A stretch of DNA of 64,000 bases from Trichosphaerium sp. ATCC 40318 (Eukaryota; Discosea; Flabellinia; Trichosidae): positions 62,001 to 126,000 of the forward strand of contig JALMLS010000149.1 of NCBI GenBank assembly GCA_038496445.1. Direction: 5' to 3'. The position numbers and the translations under genes are program-made. The notes under the pieces were generated by a model. That model was not told the DNA's origin. It ran no database searches and saw nothing but the letters and a program-made list of their open reading frames with translations. Position 1 is the first letter of the stretch. Each line of letters begins with the position of its first letter. Positions 34,357-45,322 of this stretch are shown one piece after another.

Positions 34357-37300
34357 ATGTTTTTGGAGTGGATAGCGTTGCTAGGTTTCATACCTAAGGA
34401 CACCAGTACGTTGCACTATAAACCTATTTATATTTTTCTGTACGCTATATTGAGGCTTGGTGGTGTGAAATGGTGTACTTTCGGCTGTGCTAACCTGATC
34501 TTGCAGCATCTGGCGTGTACCTCACGTTTCCAGTCGCTTTACGGCGCTCTGCGGCTCAACAGACGGTAGACCATCTACTGAATAGCCCGCGAGCGAACGC
34601 AGAGTTATCTAGCGAAACGCACGTTAAAGTGGTTATGGAGGTAATGGGCCAAGCGTTTGCATTAGACATTGCCGACAACGCACAAATTATTTCGGACGTT
34701 ACAGAGTTATACAAGAGGTGGCTTCTTTCTGGAGAGAACAGACCTGCTCCAATTGCTAATAACGAACCTAAATTTTTCAAGGTACGCGTTAGGCACAAGT
34801 ATAAATTTGGCTCTATTGCACTGCACGCTATCTTTACGTCTGCAATAGCTAATTATACCTTCCTAAATAGTTGCCTTTTTGGTGTTTTAGAACTAATGAC
34901 ACCTTGATTTTTTTAGGAGATATTTAAGCATTTCTCTCTCTTATTTACGCCAAGAACAACGCAAAGACCCTCCCCTGATATGGTCCTAAACCATGCCGCA
35001 TTATGTGCCACAGTTCTGAGCATAATTGATCAGCTGGGTAAACAATATTTAATGTGATTTTTTTTTTTTACATTTTTTCGCTTCGTGCGCATGAACGTTT
35101 TCAGTTGTTAACTGGAATACTCAGGTAAGGACTATGGACGTAAAATGGATAAAGACACGTGGGAAACTATACTTCTTATTATGCTTGGTATATGTGATCA
35201 TCTGTTGCAAGCTTCAGAGGCAGTACGTTTAAAATAATAAAATACCACATTATTTGAGCAAACTTTTAAACGAATATTAATATTTTTCTACCTAGGCCGC
35301 TCACGCAGCGTTGGCAAACAATCTATGCTCACAATTACTTAAAGTATTATTTTCACTATGGATACGCTCTGAAACTCAAAATGATGTTATGTGGGATCAC
35401 TTAAAGCTATTAATGGTCAATTGGCGTCATAGACTACCAGTTATATATCAATGGAATGCGACATGCACTTCACTAACAAATGCACTAAGAAAGGTGCTTT
35501 ACACATCACATAATTCTCCTACAGTTAACCTTCAAATGTACGTGGCTACTTATGCTCGTTCGAAACATTAATGCTCCTATAGGCTTGGTGAGAGTGATGT
35601 TATACAAATACCAACCGAACATGTTAAATATGTGTGGTACCGATGCTTGCGTATCTTTTTTGGGTGTTTTGAATTTTTTTTTATTTGTCATTATTTCGTT
35701 GTTGTTTGAACTTCTGAGGTTTGATATGACTTTGATATTATTGTAAAATTATTCCTTGACTTTATAGATGTTTTGGGAGATTTAGAAGAACTTGAAGCGC
35801 CTCGGAATTACTTGGAAGCAATGAAAACTGTTCATGTTTTATGCAATCTTTTTATACATAATAAAATACATAACTCTGACCACTCTCCACGAGGAGGAAG
35901 TGGCGACTCTGTACGTTTTTTCTTTGCACACCAAATATGTTAAATTATCATGATTTGTTCTACTCACTTTTTTTTTGATTATAGCAAGCTATCAAGTCTA
36001 GACCTGATGGTAATGTTATTTTGCATATTTTTGGACCTTTCTTGTTTGAGGCAATAAATAGATACAAGGCTGGGTACGTTTTAATGACCTCAACAATAAG
36101 AAAGACAAGAACATTGTGTTCTGATTTTTTTTTTCAACAAAAGGTTCGAACAAGGAAAGGCTGAAGCTTATGAAACGTTATGCACGTTGTTTACAAGTTG
36201 TTGTGATACGAATTTCCTTGATACATATCTATCTGCATTTTATAGAGGCTTAGAAATCGTACGTAGTTGTTTTTTTCAATTTCTTATTATTATTGTTCGC
36301 TTATGTTGCATGTAGGGTATTGCTATGAGTCCAATGTTACTGGATGTTATCATTAAAAATTGTGCCCAGTTGTTCCATTGTGAATTACGTGGTACACGCC
36401 TATTATTGCCTATATTCATCTATGGTACTGAGAAACTCCTAAACAGCAATGTAAGTACCTTCATTTAGAGGGTTTTTTTTACTCATTTGATTTTTGTTTA
36501 GGGTCGTCTTGAAGGAACTAAAACACCACCTGCTGTACTAAGAAGATCATGCTATCATATTCTTCAGTATCTAGGAAACATGGCACACCTCTTTTACAAT
36601 CAAACAATCCGTCAGACATTGTTTACAGATATCAAGCTAAAATATACTACACACAATCAAGTACTATTTTATTTTCGATTTATACAAGATTAACCATTAC
36701 TGTAGCTCACTGGATTCGTATCAGAGATGTTACTGAGTAAGCTCAAAACGGAAGACGATAACCAGAACAGAATATTGTTGATTTGGCATGTAGTAACGTA
36801 CGTACACTTGTTTGTAAGGACCAAATTTAATTTGTGATTAGGTTCATGTTTGAAAACGCTGATAATTTGCGTGATTTCCCAAGAGCTGTTGTTATGTTAT
36901 TAGTAGAGAAGTTGAATGGAGCTCCTTTGGATCCTACTGTAACTCATGAACTTATTAATGCTCTAGCAGAAATATCTGAGTTATACACACACGTTGAAAA
37001 CGAAAAAGAGGTAAAACGTCAAGCTGACACTTGTCAATCAAAAAAAAAAAGAGAATTTTATGTTTCGTTCTATTGTTGTTGTATACGCGTTTATACTTTT
37101 TTAGATCATGGCTAAGTATCTATCTAACTCACTTTGTGATTATATTTGCAAATTGATGAGCAACTCTACTAATAGCGAAGCTTTGGTTCTTGCATCTTAT
37201 AATTGCTTGACCAGATGGGTAGTACAGGTACAAACTAGTACTCTTTATAAAACTCGTAATTAATTGCCTTAAATAGGGTCAATGGATTGTTAAAATACAT

Positions 37301-39550
37301 GATCGTACTGTTTCTAGACGTATATTCGAGGTTATTGAAATTGGTAAAACTGGCGAGCTTGTGCGTACTGCTTTTTTAGATGATAACAATTTGTTTTTTT
37401 GATTTACTTTAATTTTTGTTACCACAAATGGTCGAACTGTCTTTTCTTACTGTGGCTGTGGTTAATTTTTTATTTCAAGGGCAAGAGACCGCATGAAGAT
37501 GATGAGGACGTCGTACCAGATGCTAAGCAACCACCAAGGAGCTTGTCTCCAAATCTATCGAGACGTGAAGAAAAATCTCTCAAGGATAGCAAAAAACATG
37601 ATAGTGACTCACGTCGCAATACAATGGTCTACAATACAACTCCTCAAATCAAGGCATGTATCTTCATGTTGCCATCTTATTACTTACTATATCATACAGA
37701 AAGCAGCTACAGCACTCAATAATTGCATGCTGCAGCACTTTGATTCGTATCCACCACCTTCAGGTCGTTCCTGCTCGTGTCTTCAAAACGAAGAGGTATC
37801 TTTTTATTATTGTTTAAATGTGGAAGCTAATGCGGTTTAAAGGATATTTTAAAGATGACAGGAGTAAAAGGAATACGTGCCGTATCAGTGTTTGCTTTTG
37901 ATGATACTCTCATTTCCGTCATTCGTCACCCACGTGATTCAAGTACGTCCGTTCAATCAAGTGCTCAATTCTTATATCTCCGAAACAGAGGGTAATTGCT
38001 TCTTGCACTTGATGGTGCGCGATCCTATCGGTAAATTTTTGTGGAAGATTAATCTCGAATATGCTCCAGTAGAGAAGAACAAAGACCCACCTTGTATCCA
38101 ATGCTGCCTGTTTTTTTTTTGGAATGTTTTGTTTGTTATTTATCTTTGACTATGCAGATGTACCAACTGTATTCCACGGAAATATGATTGGTGATCATAC
38201 ACCTGGATATGTTGATAAAGCTCTTGTAGATGATTTAAAGTTATACCTAAATGATGAAGAGAAGCGTCATCATCAACGTGTCTATGAAAGCGGTATGTAC
38301 TTTGGATAAAGTCACATCTCATAAAAAAATATCTTATCATACTTTTTTTAGCATCGACACGTAATAGATTAGAACATGCTATGCTCAAACCTATAAAATA
38401 TAAGTAAGTAAATCATTTAAAATATCTATTGATCCTAACGATTGTCTAGACAAAAAGTTGACGTGTCTACAAGACCTCGTTCACTCCCAAAGATAGATAC
38501 TGAACAAGATTTCACACCAATCAGATTATTCCTTATGCACTGGGGATTCCTTGGATTGGTATGTCACATTTTAATTTGATTCGTTTCCCTGATTTTTGTT
38601 ATAGCCTAATGCAACAAGATTTCACTTATTGCGTACCTTTGATGGCTCGGAAGTGTTCAAATACTCAGATAATCTCAAACACCTTGATAGTTTACCAGAG
38701 TAAGTCTTTGTCTTTTTTTTTCTTCTTCTCGTGTTAACATGGTGCACATAGGCGAGAAACATTCACTGTTGGTATTGTTTATATTCCAAAAGGAGCTTCA
38801 AGTGAAGTAGAAGTATGGGAAGCTGCTAACGTACGGCATAAGTGAGTTTATGTATTTGTAACTAACTTTTTTGTTACTAAAGATCCAAAAGACTTTCTTC
38901 AACTTTATTGATCAAGTCGGTTGGGAAATCACTTTATCTCAACATACAGGTTTCACAGGACGCCTTAATCCACGTTATACAGGAGATAAAACACGATACT
39001 ATGCTGATAGCGCCCAAGAGGTATTTTAGTTGTTGTAGTGTTTATTATTATTTTACTGACGCATTTCGTAGTTAATATTCCATATTGCTCCACTCATGCC
39101 TAATACAATGTACAAGAGATTCCTCATAAAGGAAGATAAGGTTGCAGTAATGTGGCTCGAGAATGCGATGGACTGGCAACCAAAGAAGAGTGTTGTTTCT
39201 GAAGCTGGTGTTATTATTGGTGTCATTCCTTTAAGCATGGATCTGTTCTGGATTAAGATACATACTGAACAGAAGGGATTGATGCAAATCGGACCATTAA
39301 GACATGATATGGTAGTAACAAGCCATGTCTTACCAACACTGGTTAGACGCACTGTCATTAATGCTTGTAATATGGCCAAGGATCCAACTGCGCCTACACC
39401 GTACGATTTTATTCTATTTTTTTATGTTTTGATGTTTGACTTTTTTGTGTTTGTAGGTATTCAACAAGGAAACAATGGATTGAGAATTTTGTGAGAACAC
39501 AAAAACTTAATGTTGGTTTACGTGATGTTCATACACATATGATTGTCTAA
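34357..39550 (+). CDS. RALGAPB: Ral GTPase-activating protein subunit beta-like, full length
   Basis: The non-catalytic partner subunit of the RalGAP complex, which helps switch off Ral/Rap-type small GTPases. It begins MFLEWIALLGFIPKD. About 20 short introns interrupt a helical-repeat body: SETHVKVVMEVMGQAFALDI, DTWETILLIMLGICDHLLQA, ANNLCSQLLKVLFSLWIRS, LMVNWRHRLPVIYQW. It ends in a RapGAP-like domain: LFLMHWGFLGLPNATRFH, FFNFIDQVGWEITLSQHTGF, DKTRYYADSAQE, LIFHIAPLMPN, MVVTSHVLPTLVRRTVINAC, ending VHTHMIV. The ETWE...DILLA and NWRHxxxVxxQW blocks match RALGAPB rather than the alpha subunits. From about 36371 onward the gene lies inside the duplicated block. This is the only complete copy. 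Confidence 0.88.
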
Positions 39551-40270
39551 AGAGAGTTAAAAAAGTAATGTTTTTTGATTGTCAGACAAAGAGTTAATGA
39601 TGGAGAGTGTAACATAATAAATTGTATAGTGCAAATATTTGTGATGTTAAGTAAGTGTTGAGGAGAGAACCTGCTGCTACTTGTTGTAATACGTGATCAG
39701 TCGTCAATTTGTACTTAACCAGTTAGGCTGTACACGGTGTAACGTCAACGGCCGTTTTAAAATACTCAAACAAAAATGGGAAAAAAGCAAGCACATCCTG
39801 CCACGGCCCCAAGTCAGCTTACAAAGAACAATTGGAGTGGAAGTGTTCCATGGTTGCCGAGGCTCCTTCCTACTCTATTCCTCCAGTTGTATCTCTGCAG
39901 TTTACCCAATATGGTAGCAATAGAAGATGTACTTACATAAGTAGATTTTGGTAACACCATTTATAAACAGCAACATCGCTTTATATTTTTTATTGTGGGA
40001 AATGGCGTGCCACGTTTCTGCGTTTGGTGGCGTAGGTTTGTCACAATAGACTAAATTGAAAAAAAAAAATTATGTCACGTAATAAATACTGTTCTATGCG
40101 CGTGTACTAACTCCACTGAGTAAGAAAGCAAATGAGAACATTGTGTTGGCAAAGAATTGAATTCAGTTAAACCCAACTTCTTTTTGGGTTAGAAATACTT
40201 CTGTTGACCAATGTACTTGTTAGATACGATTCTACAAGCCTTAAATCTATAACATCATCTTTGTTACTCA
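39551..40270. other. intergenic around a short ORF
   Basis: This lies between RALGAPB and the LRAT gene. A possible 54-codon ORF at 39776-39940 is described separately. Other parts are AT-rich. TACGTGATCA near 39690 may be a promoter element. Confidence 0.4.
39776..39940 (+). CDS. possible 54-aa protein
   Basis: ATG GGA AAA AAG opens a frame starting MGKKQAHPATAPSQL, continuing KNNWSGSVPWLPRLLP and ending AIEDVLT. A basic start and a hydrophobic middle (LLPTLFLQLYLCSLP) could make a small membrane or mitochondrial protein. In the second duplication copy the ATG has become AGG and two bases are missing just after it, while the rest is unchanged. That argues either that this is not a gene or that copy 2 is dead. 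No homology is known. Confidence 0.25.
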   Translation: MGKKQAHPATAPSQLTKNNWSGSVPWLPRLLPTLFLQLYLCSLPNMVAIEDVLT

Positions 40271-41177
40271 ATGACATCGTACATTAACTCTGTTTCTGTT
40301 CCTGGCTGGCATATTAAAGTTGTTGAAGGTACCTACGCGTCTAATAAAACGTATCGAGGCAAATACGTTATTAATAAAGTGATTTGGTACGTTTAAGGAG
40401 TAAACTCTACACCAACTATGTTTCCTGCGTTTCTACCATTTCAATGAACCTAAAATTGACGTATAGGTATGCTCTACGCTTTATATCAAGTGACGGCAAG
40501 TACACAGTGAAATTGGGCGAGTACACATTATTGTCTGACGCAGAAAAGGCTCTACAAAAACAACAACAAGACCCCAAACTCATTCCTCACAGTGCTGTGA
40601 TTTATATCAAGCATTTAACGTGCGCTCTCAGAGATTTACGAACGCTGACCAATAACGCTTAGATATACGCACTATGGTATCTACGATAGAAATCAAGATC
40701 AAGTGATAGAATACTGCTGGCAGAACGACGTTCTTCAAGTACACGCCAATCCAATCTCGTCTTGGCTGTCTACAGGCTTGCCTATCGTCATAGGAACAGT
40801 ACAATCGTCAAAGTTCACCCCAGACCAAGTAGTAGAGCGTGCACGTTCGAAAATAGGATCAAAGGACTATTCTCTCTTTAATCGTAACTGTGAGCACTTT
40901 GCCATGTGGGCAAAGACAGGAGAATGCTTTAGCACACAAGTAAGTCAATATTAAAGCCATTAAAGGCCTAGATGATCTGATATCTTTGTTTTAGGTTGTA
41001 AAACAAACAAAGACAGCTGCAACCGTTTTACCCTATGTTAGTCAGTTTGTAGGACACCTTGCTAATCATTGGAGTGATAGTCAGACTTTAAAAGAGACAA
41101 TAAAAGTTGTAGACGGGTTACATAAGTTTGCAGTATCTGAGCATGAGGAATCAAAGAAGAAACGAACAACATTCTGA
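40271..41177 (+). CDS. LRAT-domain (NlpC/P60-like) acyltransferase-type protein, copy 1
   Basis: Members of this family are thiol acyltransferases or phospholipases. ATG at 40271 (MTSYINSVSVPGWHIKVVEG) opens a small N-terminal beta domain (GKYTVKLGEYTLLSDAEKAL). An intron then leads to the LRAT core. The core begins YTHYGIYDRNQDQVIEY, where the first catalytic His sits in HYGIY, and later has NRNCEHFAMWAKTGE with the nucleophile Cys in NCEHF. A second catalytic His in the usual place (VIH) is Glu here (VIEY), so activity is uncertain. The C-terminal exon has a hydrophobic segment after KTAATVLPYVS and ends KKKRTTF at 41177. Copy 2 has an internal deletion. Confidence 0.75.
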
Positions 41178-41385
41178 AGTTGTTTGGAAAAACCCAATAA
41201 ATGTAAATACGTTGTGACTGTAGTGATAGTAAAAATAAACATAGTTATCCTTATTGTCTTGAAGCATAGCCTTTCTGTTGAGGAGTACAAGCATATATTT
41301 GTGATACCAACAGCTTGCAATCGCTTGTACTTAAGAAGTAGGTTAAAGAGTCTTTCAGCGTGCGAAATGAGCACTTGTTGCTAAA

Positions 41386-43337
41386 TCAATCTGGTTGTAA
41401 GTTTGAGAGATTACTATTTCGGCTGTATACATATAAGCACTGGATGTCGCGTTGGTGAGCATATTTAGTTCCATCATCGCCACATGATAAACCTGGTGTT
41501 GAAAGTAGAGTTGGCAAGACAGATTGCTATCCAACAAAATAATAAAAACAGTTGAAGTACACATTTATGTTCAGAACATTTTTTAATAAACTCAGAAAGT
41601 ACAATCAACATCTCGCGTCTTGTTTGAAGTTCATTTAACACTCTGCTACAGGCAGAAACCTTCAAAATCTGATAATCTATTTAAATAAGCATTCGCTGTT
41701 ACTTGATAAAATCTCTGTGCTAGAGTTTCCGGCGAATAGAATTGCCAATATGTAATGGGATATTCTGTTTGTTTCACTATTTTGATATCCTGACAAAATA
41801 ACTTGACAAGGAATTCTGCAATAGCATCAATTGTAGCTACACAAAAAAAGTCAGAAAAAACAACGAATATGACAAAAAAGCAAAGAGACTACCTTCAGGG
41901 CAGTCTGGAAACACCTTACAGAAATCGGTTGGTATAACACTTTCATCTCTGTACATAGCCAAATTGATAGCAAGAAAATTGCCTGTTTTGCAAAGGGAAC
42001 GTGACCACAACGAGAAGTTATGTATTGATCTGTGAAGTTTTGTGCCAAATATTTGATCAGGTACATTGTAGTCAGCAAGTACAATATTGTAGACAACAAA
42101 GTATTCGAATCTATCATAGTCACAAGCTTGCTTAAATAGCTTGTGAGACATTGAAGGATACATTGTCAATCTATGATAACGTTAAATGACACTATTGGGA
42201 GTAATTGGTGTTTCACATACTTTAATGTCCATTGGTTGTACTAACAAATGTATTCAGAAGGTAAATCAGTATGTAGAAGTGTACACGGCATATTAATGAT
42301 GTCATCGGCAGTCACGACATACTGTTCATCAAGTATTCTTGGAGCAGCCTCTTCAAAACTATTACAAATGTAAGTACCTTCCATTGGAAACAATAATGTA
42401 CTAAGATTGTTGAGTCTCGTCTGTGGCGTCATTTATAGCTTCACTTGTATTAACACCTTCACTTACCAATTTCAAAGCAACTTTGGTCTTGATTGCATCA
42501 ACACAAGCGCTCTAGTAGGTTGCTAAGTGTAGATCCAAAAAACCAGAAAAAGTAAATGTTGTATTGTTCTTGTACTGATGGTTTATCTTTTGATACTTTC
42601 ACTGCAACTGAGAATGCATATTTTTGGATACACTCCTTGAATGGAGAAAAGTCTGGTGACACTGCGAACTGTGCAAAACCTATCATATTTTTGAGAAAGA
42701 AAATGACTTTTGAATTGATTTTGTTTCTCACCTCCAAGACACATGTGTATATTATCACCAAGAAAAAATACTTGTGACATGTTTTGATCCGCTTGTCGTT
42801 CTTTCCGCATAATACTACGGATTTCTTTGTCACTTGACTTTTGTTGTTTACTTCTCTTCTTAAAACGGTTCGTATGTCTTATCTTTGTGATTGTTCTTGG
42901 CACCGTGTATGGGTTTAAACCTGCATTGTAATACTTTTTAAGAAAGCTATGTGTCTTGGCCCTTGTCTATTAAAGTGGGTAAGTAATACACAAGGTAGTA
43001 CACAACAATAAAATGCAAACATACCCTACTGACTTGGAATAGCTCTTTGAATTCATGCTGACAATACAACGCATACGGTTTCGCAGTTTGAGCAATTGAT
43101 AAAATAGACATCCCATCAAGAAAGCTTATCACGTGCCACACAATCTCAGTTGGAAGTTCTAAAAATCAATATCACTTCGTTTGTAGTTTTCGAGTTAGTA
43201 CCTGTAAAATCAGTAAACGTGGAGGAGTTGCCAGACTCGGAGTCAACCGTGATTGTTGTGGATTTGTTTTTCTTGTATCGAGTTGATATGAACGGCTCGT
43301 TGTTAGATACGATGTATTGGTGAATGCTAATGTACAA
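41386..43337 (-). CDS. F-box protein, copy 1
   Basis: Reverse-strand gene of about nine exons. An N-terminal Ser/Thr-rich stretch is followed after an intron by a clear F-box (ELPTEIVWHVISFLDGMSIL...YALYCQHEFKELF). Then come a basic region (RFKKRSKQQKSSDKEIRSIM), QVFFLGDNIHMCLGGFAQF, VSPDFSPFKECIQKYAFSV, LNNLSTLLFPMEGTYICNSF, KLFKQACDYDRFEYFVVYN and LWSRSLCKTGNFLAINLAM, ending RNSNLSNLQPD at 41386. One intron is 34 nt. The C-terminal part has no recognised repeats. No in-frame ATG precedes the F-box in the first exon, so the true first exon may be upstream; the given start is the edge of the open frame. It is likely an SCF adaptor by its F-box. Confidence 0.65.
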
Positions 43338-43457
43338 GTTACCGAAACGTTAAAAGCGTCAAATAAGCACAAAATCGAAACAATTCAAGCGTAAAATAGC
43401 GTTTCATGTATGAATTGTACATAAAGGATCAAAATAGCGCTTTTGTTCTAAAAAACG

Positions 43458-43631
43458 CTACTTGTACCCTTTGCAAGCTTCCAGTAATGACTTAGACGCC
43501 GAATGAGATTGTTTTAGAGCTTGTGACGCAAGAACATCTTGAAGGATTTGTTTTTTCTAGATTACGGCTTAGATTAGCGTCTTTGAGTCAACATTAACCT
43601 TTCTTAAAGTGATAACATCAAGACCTTCCAT
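43458..43631 (-). CDS. possible 43-aa protein, copy 1
   Basis: ATG at 43631 gives MEGLDVITLRK, then an intron (GTTAATG...TAG), then KKQILQDVLASQALKQSHS up to a stop at 43458. It is helical and well formed but very short. ATCACGTGCA lies about 90 bp upstream. In copy 2 the stop codon is mutated and the frame runs 12 codons further. It could be a real small gene or a leading exon of the F-box gene. Confidence 0.3.
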
Positions 43632-43990
43632 TGCGCTTGCAAAATACAGTGACAACTATTTTATTGTTGCAGTTTTCTTCACTTTTCTTCGTCTTATTCT
43701 TTTTCTTCTGGAAAATCACGTGCAAGTGACAGACCAGTCGCAAAGGAAAGTAGACATTTTCTTTGTGTTCAAAATATACGTCAGTCAAAAGGAAAGAACT
43801 TACGACGTACATTAGGTCAAATTAAGTATTAAATCACGTGGACTTACCAATTACGCCACTCGTTATCTTTATCTAATAACGACCTAACACGTATACGCAT
43901 TGGGCGACTTAGAAAGGGTTGCAGCACACGGTATCACGTAATACTTCCAAAAAAAGTTAATTGTAGCTTTCCCACGTTTCAAATAGCATA
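43632..43990. promoter_or_regulatory. divergent promoter region with CACGTG palindromes
   Basis: A gap between a reverse-strand small gene and the forward F-box/LRR gene. Two CACGTG cores, ATCACGTGCA near 43716 and ATCACGTGGA near 43833, flank the site where copy 2 received its transposon (target ATTAG at about 43811-43815). CACGTG is the classic E-box/G-box core; binding is inferred. Confidence 0.35.
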
Positions 43991-44920
43991 ATGGACCGTC
44001 AAACAAAGGCAGTATCCACGTATCACCAAGCATACAGCAAACCAAGTAATATTGAGCTTTTGGAGATGCCCACAGAGATACTTACCCACTTACTACAGTT
44101 CTTGAAGAGACGTGATCGATTTAAAACATCCCAGAGCTGTATGCGATTATCTAGCATCATACGACATAACATTGGATACCATTCTATCCAAATCAAATCA
44201 AGTGAATGTTGTAGACTACTTTCTGGAAGCCCACTTCTAAAAAACACAAGACTATGTTTCAATTCATTCCCTCGTGCAAAAGACGAAGATATATCTATTC
44301 TTAATGGTGTTAAATCTTTATTCCTTTGTATCAACAGATACATTACAGATGAAGCCATAAAGAACCTTTGTGGTGTTGAACGCTTAATGTTATATAAGTG
44401 TCCAGGTATCACAGACATAGGTTTAATATCAATTGCGAAGGACCTCAAGTGGATTCATCTCAACTCTTCTGAAATAACAAATATTGGACTTAAAGCTCTT
44501 TCTAGAGTACCACAGATTTCTGTGTCAGGGTGTAAGGTTATAAATGATGATGTATTGTCAGTACTATCTGGTGTGCATACAATTAATTTGAGTAGGTGTA
44601 ACCGCATCACAGATGAGGGGATCTCTTCATTAGCTGGTGTACACACAATAAATTTGAACGAAACACCAGTAACAGATAAAGGTGTTTCAGCTCTGGCTGG
44701 TGTTCATTCAATTACTCTTCGATGCTGTGAGCATTTAACTGGATCATGTATGGAAAGCCTAGCTAATGCACACTTGATTGATCTATCACATACAAAAGCA
44801 ACAGATGATTGGCTTACTCCACTATCAGGTGTTAAGGTGTTAATACTGTCAGGTTGCAAAAATGTTTCAGAAAAATGTGTGGCCGAGCTCAAAAACAAGG
44901 GCGTGAGCGTTAGAAAGTAA
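43991..44920 (+). CDS. F-box/LRR protein, 309 aa, copy 1
   Basis: A single-exon protein of the F-box/LRR type. The F-box is at residues about 22-65 (LLEMPTEILTHLLQFLKRRD...SQSCMRLSSIIRHNIG). The rest is 22-24-residue LRRs with the signature xLxGVHTINLxxC...ITDEGI, ending GVSVRK. It is a probable substrate receptor for an SCF ubiquitin ligase. It is intronless, unlike most neighbours. Compared with the copy at 57286-58215 it differs at eight residues (148, 172, 177, 201, 213, 236, 248, 259), all in the LRR part and none in the F-box. It is related to the solo LRR gene at 13783-14355. Confidence 0.85.
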   Translation: MDRQTKAVSTYHQAYSKPSNIELLEMPTEILTHLLQFLKRRDRFKTSQSCMRLSSIIRHNIGYHSIQIKSSECCRLLSGSPLLKNTRLCFNSFPRAKDEDISILNGVKSLFLCINRYITDEAIKNLCGVERLMLYKCPGITDIGLISIAKDLKWIHLNSSEITNIGLKALSRVPQISVSGCKVINDDVLSVLSGVHTINLSRCNRITDEGISSLAGVHTINLNETPVTDKGVSALAGVHSITLRCCEHLTGSCMESLANAHLIDLSHTKATDDWLTPLSGVKVLILSGCKNVSEKCVAELKNKGVSVRK

Positions 44921-44956
44921 TAACCAAATGCTCTCTGTCGTTAAGTTACCAATGTA

Positions 44957-45277
44957 CTAAAGCAATGAGGTAACTTCCATACTTGAGAGTTTGACAATCT
45001 GAACTTCATCAGCTGTTTTTACCACCACTGACGAGTACGGAACCCCTTTGATATCATTTGGAAGCCTACCTCTGTCCAAAAATAAATAGCCATTTACGAT
45101 ATGAAATAACTTCTGGTTAATAGGAAAACCAAGCAGTCTTGGTTAAGAAGTTATTTTCTTTGGTTTATTGGGTTTGTCTCCAAGGCTGGTTGCCAACTCA
45201 GAGCTCCAAACACTCTTGATTGGAATTACAAGCACTCACAAAGTACAGCTCTGTTTGCTCAAAGCAATGTAATCCAT
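44957..45277 (-). CDS. small unidentified gene, copy 1
   Basis: A well-formed terminal exon (about 44957-45145) reads KLFHIVNGYLFLDRGRLPND followed by GVPYSSVVVKTADEVQIVKL and SSMEVTSLL, preceded by an acceptor (CTATTAACCAG). An upstream ATG at 45277 (MDYIALSKQSCT) may start the gene, but the intron between could not be placed with matching phase. Copy 2 keeps the terminal exon (one Val to Leu change) while that ATG has become ACG, so the real start may differ. The protein is small and likely cytosolic; its family is unknown. Confidence 0.4.
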
Positions 45278-45322
45278 GTTTGTTTGGTTTTTTTAGTGTT
45301 AGATTTTTTTTTGATGTTTGAA

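Noticed and set aside
37976-37995. A 2-bp difference between RALGAPB copies (TCCGA against GTTCCTT) that looks like a frameshift in copy 1
   Set aside because: It falls inside an intron (GTACGT donor at about 37943 and ...AACAG acceptor just before AGGGTAATTGC), so the protein frame is unaffected.
44023-44448. 141-codon reverse-strand frame, repeated at 57318-57743
   Set aside because: It lies entirely antisense to the F-box/LRR gene, which has clear domains; its conservation only reflects the duplication.
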